The notes beneath the pieces were generated by a model, which did not search any database, was not told the origin of the DNA, and saw nothing but the letters and a program-made list of their open reading frames with translations. This document shows, piece by piece, positions 42,799 through 48,348 of a stretch of DNA of 48,348 bases (its first letter is position 1; each line of letters starts with the position of its first letter). The stretch covers positions 1-48,348 of the forward strand of contig JAHEDX010000027.1 of assembly GCA_024641005.1 (NCBI GenBank), given 5' to 3'. The stretch is from Acidimicrobiaceae bacterium (GTDB lineage Bacteria; Actinomycetota; Acidimicrobiia; Acidimicrobiales; Ilumatobacteraceae). The position numbers and the translations under genes are program-made.

Positions 42799-43611
42799 GT
42801 GAACCGTTTCCCCAATCCCTCGCTCGACCGTCGCCAGCTGCTGCGCAATGGTGGCATCGTGCTGTCGATGGGTGCCCTCGTCGCCGCCTGCGGACCCGAT
42901 CGCAAGGGCAGCACCGACCCGGGACGCCTCGGCGTCGCTGACGAGCCGACCGAGCTCCCGGATGCCGTCGTCGACGACACAGCGCTGTTGCGTACCGCTC
43001 AGTCGCTCGAGTACACCGCTCTCGCCGTGTACTCCGCTGCCACCGCGACCAATGCGCTCAGCACCGCCGAGACAGCGCTCGCGCAGCGCTTCGTCGAGGA
43101 CCACCAGCGGCATGCAGCACTGTTCGGCTCGCTCGTCACCGACCAGGGCGGCGTCAGTTTCGATTGCGCCAACCCGTTCTTGATGGACCGGGCAGTGACA
43201 CCTACCCTCGCGGCGCTCGATGGCACCGACGACTTGCATCGCGACGTGCTGAACATCGCTCATGCCTTCGAGTCACTCGCCGCTGCCTCGTTCCAGGCGC
43301 TCGTCCCGTCACTCGTCGACCTGTCGCTGCGCACCGAGATGATGCGGATCGGCGGCGAGGAGAACCGTCACGCCGCCGCCCTCGCTGCGGTGATCAATCC
43401 CGACGTGATCTTCAGCCCGGCGATGTTCGGTGAGCCGGTCGAGAAGGATGCAGACGGCTTCCCGGTTCCCTACGCGATCCCGGGTGTCTTCGGCCGCCTG
43501 ACCGGTATCGAACTCGTCGTCGGTGCCCGCGATGCAGAGGGCGCCCGCTACTCGACACAGCTCCAGACTCCGGCGCCCAACACCTACGTCTACGAGTACC
43601 AGAGCTGCTGA
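42799..43611 (+). CDS. Tat lipoprotein with ferritin-like domain
   Basis: A 270-aa protein with a Tat-type n-region (LDRRQLLRNGG), a short hydrophobic stretch and lipobox LVAAC (Cys30), so it should be exported folded and anchored by lipid. The mature domain repeats the ferritin-like pattern of its upstream neighbour: LLRTAQSLEYTALAVYSAA, RFVEDHQRHAALFGSLV, then MMRIGGEENRHAAALAAVI. The C-terminal 60 residues (FPVPYAIPGVFGRLTG and beyond) lie outside the four-helix core. GTG 42799 starts two bases after the previous stop. The pair probably acts together. Confidence 0.87.
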   Translation: MNRFPNPSLDRRQLLRNGGIVLSMGALVAACGPDRKGSTDPGRLGVADEPTELPDAVVDDTALLRTAQSLEYTALAVYSAATATNALSTAETALAQRFVEDHQRHAALFGSLVTDQGGVSFDCANPFLMDRAVTPTLAALDGTDDLHRDVLNIAHAFESLAAASFQALVPSLVDLSLRTEMMRIGGEENRHAAALAAVINPDVIFSPAMFGEPVEKDADGFPVPYAIPGVFGRLTGIELVVGARDAEGARYSTQLQTPAPNTYVYEYQSC

Positions 43612-43624
43612 CCCCCTCTGTCGG

Positions 43625-43644
43625 CCGGCCGTCGACTCGGCCGG
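43625..43644. terminator. Hairpin after the ferritin-like pair
   Basis: CCGGCC (43625-43630) pairs with GGCCGG (43639-43644) across an 8-base loop, 14 bases after the lipoprotein stop. There is no T-run. The rest of the gap to 43790 shows no gene. Confidence 0.4.
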
Positions 43645-43790
43645 TTGCGCACACGCGGCTCGGGTCCCGACCCTGCCACTCAGCGGGATTCTGATGATCG
43701 GTCGGTCGCGTATGCACGGATTCGGAGTCTCGCGGCAGCGATGAGGAACGCAGCGACCCATCGAACGAGTCGGCCAGGTCGGATCGGCGG

Positions 43791-44327
43791 CTAGGAGACC
43801 CGAAAGGCCTCGACGAGGTTGTAGAGGAACGATGCGCCGAGGATCGCTCCGACCAGCAGCATGATCCGGCTCGCCATCGCGGTGCCCTTACGCCACAAGA
43901 ACACAGCAGCGACGCAAGCGACCATCACCACCAACAAAAAGCCGGTGTCCCCGGCGAATGCGACATCCCACAGCTTGGTGGCGCTGACATCGCCGGGGAA
44001 CAGCGGGTTGTCCTGGGCGGTGAACGTGTTCCAGCCCAACCATCCGGCCCAAAAGGCCCCAATGCCCACCGGTACCAGCACCGCCTTGTGCACCTCGAGG
44101 TTGAGCATGGCGATGATCGCGGCCGTCGCTACCACGAGCGCCAGGCCGGTTTGATACCCGTTGTTGCCGAGATTGTCGATCACCGACGAGATGAGGTCGG
44201 CGAGGCTCGAGGCGAAGCCCTTGCCAGCGGACGCGGGCGAGGACGCAGCGAGATCCGTCGTAGGCGGCACCGAAGGGTCGGTGATGAGGCGGAACACCAA
44301 CTCCAACATCATCAACCAGCTTGTCAC
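43791..44327 (-). CDS. Multi-pass membrane protein, unknown function
   Basis: A 178-aa protein. After a variable N-terminal region (Ser/Pro-rich near 18-40) there are about four hydrophobic segments: GLALVVATAAIIAML, AVLVPVGIGAFWAGWLGW, FLLVVMVACVAAVFLW and RIMLLVGAILGASFLYNLV. No family is recognised. The GTG start at 44327 is preceded by GGGGGAAG. It diverges from the DUF2855 gene with a 59-base gap; no functional link is apparent. Confidence 0.7.
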   Translation of the reverse strand: MTSWLMMLELVFRLITDPSVPPTTDLAASSPASAGKGFASSLADLISSVIDNLGNNGYQTGLALVVATAAIIAMLNLEVHKAVLVPVGIGAFWAGWLGWNTFTAQDNPLFPGDVSATKLWDVAFAGDTGFLLVVMVACVAAVFLWRKGTAMASRIMLLVGAILGASFLYNLVEAFRVS

Positions 44328-44386
44328 GGCCGCTTCCCCCGTTGGCGGATGGCGGTCGGTTCGACCTCGAGCGATACCTTCGGGTC

Positions 44387-45475
44387 ATGACCGACTGGCA
44401 TTTCCTGGTTGACCGCGACGACTATCGCAACACTCGCCTGGTCGACGCCACCCCGGCCGAGCTCGACGAGGGCGAGGTACGCCTCAGGGTCGACTCGTTC
44501 GGCTTCACCGCCAACAACATCACATATGCAGCCGCCGGAGACATGATCGGCTACTGGACGTTCTTCCCGCCACCCGATGTGGGCGATGACGTCAACTGGG
44601 GCCGGGTCCCGGTGTGGGGTTTCGCCGACGTCGTCGAGTCGCGCTGCGACGGTGTGAGCGAGGGCGAACGGCTCTTCGGGTACCTGCCGATGTCGACCGA
44701 GTTGGTGATCCGGCCCGAGTATCTGTCAGAGCGATCGTTGCGCGACGGTGCTGCCCATCGTGCCGGGCTGCCGGCGGTCTACAACAACTACGAGCGCTGC
44801 GGCGCCGATCCTGGCTATCGCGCCGATCTCGAGGCCGAACAGATGCTGTACCGACCGTTGTTCTTCACGGCATTTCTGATCGACGACTTCCTCGCCGACA
44901 ACGACTTCTTCGGTGCGACCACGATCGTGCTGGCGAGCGCCTCGAGCAAGACGGCGTTCGGTACCGCCCATCTGCTCAGCGGACGACCGAACCTGACCGT
45001 CGTCGGGCTGACCTCGGACGGCAACGTCGAGTTCGTGCGTGGCCTCGGCTGCTACGACCAGGTCGTGACCTACGGCGACCTTGCGGCCCTTCCACCCGGA
45101 CCGGCCGCACTGGTCGACATGAGTGGCAACGCATCGGTCGTCCGGGCGATCCACGAGCACTATGGCGACGAACTCGTAAGCTCCGCGATCGTCGGTATCA
45201 CCCACTGGGAAGACCGCCTGGGCAGCTTCGACCCGATGCCGGGCCCGGCCCAGACGATGTTCTTCGCGCCGACACAGATCGACAAGCGTCACGCTGATTG
45301 GGGCCCCGGGGTGGTCGAATCGAAGCTCGGCGACGCGTGGGGGCCGTTCATCGAACAGGTCACGGGCTGGATCGCGATCGACCACGGCACCGGACCCGAC
45401 GCTGTCGCCGACGTGTACTTCGAGATCTTGGAGAATCGGACCCGGCCCGACACGGCTCACGTACTGCACCCCTGA
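44387..45475 (+). CDS. DUF2855 family protein
   Basis: A 362-aa protein with the fold pattern of medium-chain dehydrogenase/reductase relatives. The N-terminal GroES-like part includes VRLRVDSFGFTANNITYAAAGD, WGRVPVWGFADVVES and ERLFGYLPMST. The Rossmann-like part includes ATTIVLASASSKTAFGTAHLL, VVGLTSDGNVEFVRGLG and ALVDMSGNASVVRAIHEHY. This matches DUF2855, a family of unknown reaction; NAD(P)H-dependent reduction is likely. No zinc-ligand pattern is evident. No Shine-Dalgarno is seen before ATG 44387. Confidence 0.85.
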   Translation: MTDWHFLVDRDDYRNTRLVDATPAELDEGEVRLRVDSFGFTANNITYAAAGDMIGYWTFFPPPDVGDDVNWGRVPVWGFADVVESRCDGVSEGERLFGYLPMSTELVIRPEYLSERSLRDGAAHRAGLPAVYNNYERCGADPGYRADLEAEQMLYRPLFFTAFLIDDFLADNDFFGATTIVLASASSKTAFGTAHLLSGRPNLTVVGLTSDGNVEFVRGLGCYDQVVTYGDLAALPPGPAALVDMSGNASVVRAIHEHYGDELVSSAIVGITHWEDRLGSFDPMPGPAQTMFFAPTQIDKRHADWGPGVVESKLGDAWGPFIEQVTGWIAIDHGTGPDAVADVYFEILENRTRPDTAHVLHP

Positions 45476-45503
45476 CGCCCCTCGCCTCGGCCCTCCCCCG
45501 CCG

Positions 45504-45509
45504 TACACT
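45504..45509 (+). promoter_or_regulatory. -10 box of the RNase P RNA gene
   Basis: TACACT lies seven bases before the predicted RNA 5' end (45516). No good -35 is seen at the usual distance in the preceding GC-rich stretch. Confidence 0.5.
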
Positions 45510-45515
45510 GGCGGT

Positions 45516-45883
<368 letters not shown>

Positions 45884-45926
45884 AACCGTCATCCACCGAG
45901 AGCGACGACCACACAGGAACGCTCAT

Positions 45927-45957
45927 CGTCACCGTGCTCGCCCTCGACACGGTGACG
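45927..45957. terminator. Hairpin downstream of rnpB
   Basis: CGTCACCGTG (45927-45936) pairs perfectly over 10 bp with 45948-45957, loop of 11. It lies between the RNase P RNA 3' end and the methyltransferase stop (minus strand). Suitable as a shared terminator for the two convergent units, although it lacks a U-tract. Confidence 0.45.
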
Positions 45958-45991
45958 GCCCCACCTCACCAGGGCGGACGAGCCGCTTCGA

Positions 45992-46606
45992 TCACACTGG
46001 GTATGCGCTACGTGACAGCACAGCGACGAGGAAGTCGGACTCGTCGGTGAAAGGTCGCAGGTCCCAGGTCGACAGCAGCAGTTCGGCCACGAGGCCCACC
46101 TGCTCGACGTCTTCGAAGAACTCGGCGAACGAGTAGTCACGTCCCGACCCGAACCCGGTCACGATCCGACCACCGTCGCGCAGGTGCGCGGCAAGGCGGT
46201 CGAGGACAGGCCGTCGCGTCGCCGGATCGAGGAAGGTCATGACGTTGCCCGCACATATGACGACGTCGAATCCCGCCTCGATCCCTGTCGCCTCGAGGTC
46301 GAGTTCGGCAAGGTCCGCGACCATCCAGGTCGAGCCGGGATGGTCGGCCTCGGCCGCGGTGATCAAGACCGGGTCGATGTCGACGCCCACGACATCGTGC
46401 CCGACGCGTGCGAGATGGCTCCCCACCCGACCGGGCCCACACCCGGCATCGAGCACGCGGCATCTACGCCCCACCATGGCGTCGACGAAGCGTGCCTCAC
46501 CGCCGAGATCGTCGCCGGCGGCAGCCATCGACCGGAACCTCTCGACGTACCAGGATGAGTGTTCGGAGTTCTGCTCGGTCAGCTCGATCCACCTGTTGCC
46601 AGCCAT
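45992..46606 (-). CDS. SAM-dependent methyltransferase (class I)
   Basis: A 204-aa Rossmann-fold methyltransferase. Motif I is VLDAGCGPGRVGSHLA near 51-66, then the acidic residue binding the SAM ribose in VVGVDIDPVLI, motif II/III around TWMVADLAELDL, and FDVVICAGNVMTFL. The substrate cannot be inferred. ATG 46606 begins MAGNRWIELTEQNSEHSSWY, a common N-terminus among related methyltransferases that modify small molecules. It faces rnpB and diverges from the secreted protein gene. Confidence 0.88.
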   Translation of the reverse strand: MAGNRWIELTEQNSEHSSWYVERFRSMAAAGDDLGGEARFVDAMVGRRCRVLDAGCGPGRVGSHLARVGHDVVGVDIDPVLITAAEADHPGSTWMVADLAELDLEATGIEAGFDVVICAGNVMTFLDPATRRPVLDRLAAHLRDGGRIVTGFGSGRDYSFAEFFEDVEQVGLVAELLLSTWDLRPFTDESDFLVAVLSRSAYPV

Positions 46607-46969
46607 CCGCGCGACGTTAACGGCAACGCCTCAAAGTGGCTGCACGATCGATCGAGAACTCGGCGCAGCGGTGGCCACCTCCTGCCGGCGAGCCTTGTGT
46701 TCAGCGGCATCCGACCGTCTGCACAGCGCCCTGTCAAGTCGTCATTTCTCAAGATTTCTATTGACGGTCCCGAACCCCGCGGGCGAGCGTTCGGCGATCG
46801 AACCATCGACCGATACCTGCTGAGCTGGGATGATGGAGACGAACTCGACCTAGCGTGGCACAGATCATCATTGACGTAATTGCACACTGGGCGCATGTCT
46901 GACCACGTTACGTGGGATTCGGCAGATGTCCGCTCCGGACGGTGATTCTGCTCCTGTACTGTGCCCGCC
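46607..46969. other. Gene-free divergent intergenic region (363 bp)
   Basis: Noticeably lower GC than flanking genes, with short AT-rich stretches (for example 46740-46760) and two TTGACG hexamers (near 46764 and at 46871-46876) that could be -35 boxes. A small GTCCG/CGGAC hairpin lies at 46928-46940. Short frames here lack coding character. It probably holds the promoters of the methyltransferase and the secreted protein gene. Confidence 0.5.
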
Positions 46970-48348
46970 ATGGCGGAACGCAAATTCCTGAACAACTCGG
47001 CAAATTGGCGCGCGCTCGATCGGCGTGCTCCCGGCCACCCGTTTCGGTGGACCTACCTCTTGGCCGCGCTCGCGATGGTGCTGGGAACGTTCCTGCCCGT
47101 CGGCGGGCTCGCGTCGACCGTGCAAGCCACGGGAACGGTCAACCACACCGGGCTCGTGCCGTGGACACCACGGCTCGACACCCCACGCATCCAGACCGGC
47201 GCCGTCGACGACATCGTCCAGTGGGGCGATCGCATCATTCTCGCCGGCACCTTCACCGAGGCCACCGACAACGACAGCTCGGTGTTCAATCAGCCGTACC
47301 TGCTGGCATACGACGTCAACACCGGCGCCATCGACCGAACCTTCACCCCGGTGATCGACGACGAGGTGCAAGCGATCGCTGTGGCCCCGGACGGACAATC
47401 GCTCTACATCGTGGGCCAGTTCAACACGGTCAACGGCGTCACGCGACGCAAGGTCGCGAAGATCGCGGCCAACGGCTCGACCATCACCGCGTTCACAGCG
47501 AACGCCGACTCTCGCGTCTCGGCCGTCGCTGTCTCCGGCAGCGCCGTCTATGTCGGTGGGTTCTTCTCGGCGATCGGCATCAGCGGCACCCTGCCTACCG
47601 GCGTCTCGCGCAGCAGGCTCGCAGCGCTCGATCCCGTCACCGGCGCGGTCGACGCCGGGTTCGACTTGCCCGTCACCGAAGGCCTCGGTAGCGGCGGCCT
47701 GCTCAAGGTGCACGATCTGCTCCTCACCCCCGATGCCAGCCGACTCGTGGTCGTCCACTCGGGCCGCCGGGTCGCCGGACAGATCCGCACCGGTGCAGCG
47801 ATCGTCAACACCGTGTCGAAGTCGCTCACGTCCTGGTCGACGGGCCTGTACGAAGACAACCTGAGCCGCGTCGGCGGCGTGGTCCGGATCAACGCAGCCG
47901 ACATCTCGCCCAACGGTTCCTACTTCGTGGTCGTGTCGGGCTCGGGCGGCGACCGCCCGCCCATCAGCGACACCGCTGTCGCCTTCCCCGTCGCTGGTGG
48001 TGCGAACACCGAACCGCTGTGGGTGTCGCGCATGTTCGACTCGCTCTTCTCGGTCGGCATCTCCGAGGTCGCCGTCTACGTCGGCGGCCACTTCCGTTGG
48101 CAGGAGGCGCCCGGGTCGACCGACCCGTACCCCGGTGATCCCGACGTCAACTACGGCTGGGATTCGGGTCTGGGCGCATACAGTCTCGGCGACGAGGTAG
48201 TGCGCCGGGATCAGATCGGTGCGCTCGATCCCGCCACCGGCAAGGCCATGAACTGGGACCCCGGCAGCGATGCCGCCGTCGGCGTCCAGGTGCTCGCGCC
48301 GATCGAACGCGGCCTGCTCGTCTTCCACGACGGAACCCGCATCGGCGG
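46970..48348 (+). CDS. Secreted beta-propeller-like protein (partial, runs off right edge)
   Basis: At least 459 codons, open to the window end. The N-terminus has a long charged n-region (MAERKFLNNSANWRALDRR), a hydrophobic core (YLLAALAMVLGTFLPVGG, 29-46) and a small-residue cleavage site near 49, so export by Sec is likely. The mature part contains repeated blades of the form ILAGTFTEATDND, LAYDVNTGAIDRTF, LYIVGQFNTVNG, VYVGGFFSAI, AALDPVTGAVDAGF and VYVGGHFRWQ, typical of delta-60-type or kelch-like propellers. These proteins often carry further adhesion or carbohydrate-binding domains beyond this point. No ligand can be named. Confidence 0.85.
   Translation, partial: MAERKFLNNSANWRALDRRAPGHPFRWTYLLAALAMVLGTFLPVGGLASTVQATGTVNHTGLVPWTPRLDTPRIQTGAVDDIVQWGDRIILAGTFTEATDNDSSVFNQPYLLAYDVNTGAIDRTFTPVIDDEVQAIAVAPDGQSLYIVGQFNTVNGVTRRKVAKIAANGSTITAFTANADSRVSAVAVSGSAVYVGGFFSAIGISGTLPTGVSRSRLAALDPVTGAVDAGFDLPVTEGLGSGGLLKVHDLLLTPDASRLVVVHSGRRVAGQIRTGAAIVNTVSKSLTSWSTGLYEDNLSRVGGVVRINAADISPNGSYFVVVSGSGGDRPPISDTAVAFPVAGGANTEPLWVSRMFDSLFSVGISEVAVYVGGHFRWQEAPGSTDPYPGDPDVNYGWDSGLGAYSLGDEVVRRDQIGALDPATGKAMNWDPGSDAAVGVQVLAPIERGLLVFHDGTRIG

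Noticed and set aside
46559-46995. Possible small genes in the intergenic region before the secreted protein
   Set aside because: Frames on both strands lack a ribosome binding site and any coherent composition.

Overview
The window is high-GC actinobacterial DNA, most likely from class Acidimicrobiia (an Ilumatobacter-like lineage). The placement rests on a WhiB regulator, strong third-position GC, many GTG starts, probable leaderless promoters, and the classical actinobacterial order folC-ndk-mreBCD-pbp2-rodA-(radical SAM pair)-rne-rplU-rpmA-obg-proB. The lineage is an inference; no rRNA marker is present apart from RNase P RNA.

Layout. 1-6167: the 5' end of a MoxR-type ATPase facing a CbxX/EccA-type AAA+ ATPase across a perfect 35-bp palindrome, then an acyl-CoA dehydrogenase, a coiled-coil membrane protein, the lipid II flippase MurJ and PspA. 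6180-28098 is almost entirely minus strand: tig-clpP-clpX (protein folding and degradation), folC, ndk, the rod-shape and elongation genes mreB-mreC-mreD-mrdA-rodA, two radical-SAM-linked genes, ribonuclease E/G, a small HesB-like gene with an in-frame TGA, an SDR, rplU-rpmA, and (beyond a plus-strand dGTPase-like gene) obg-proB.

28200-33735: a KOW-like protein; a NYN-domain protein divergent from an exonuclease/UvrC-like fusion with two SOS (LexA) boxes between them; and whiB-trpD-thrB. 33857-37020: a minus-strand cluster of Fur/PerR-like regulator, rubrerythrin, CCG-type Fe-S oxidoreductase and DUF3501. 37112-42106: a tightly overlapping operon of glpD, an alkyldihydroxyacetone-phosphate-synthase-like flavoprotein, a small membrane protein and a glycerol-kinase-like FGGY kinase. 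42218-43611: two Tat-exported ferritin-like proteins. 43791-48348: a membrane protein, a DUF2855 protein, RNase P RNA, a methyltransferase and the start of a secreted beta-propeller protein.

The most unusual signal is at 11294-11602. One reading frame, with its own Shine-Dalgarno sequence, runs through a single TGA at codon 30 in a Gly-TGA-Gly context. It continues for 72 codons of normal composition to a stop that overlaps the next gene's ATG. The bases after the TGA fold into a stem capped by GGUC, at a spacing typical of bacterial SECIS elements. I read it as a selenocysteine-containing member of the HesB-like (CC/Se motif) family, which ordinary gene calling would truncate or miss. Next in interest are the paired SOS boxes, the PerR/rubrerythrin/Fe-S/DUF3501 cluster and the glycerol-3-phosphate/ether-lipid-like operon. 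No tRNA, rRNA, CRISPR array, prophage or transposase gene was recognised.
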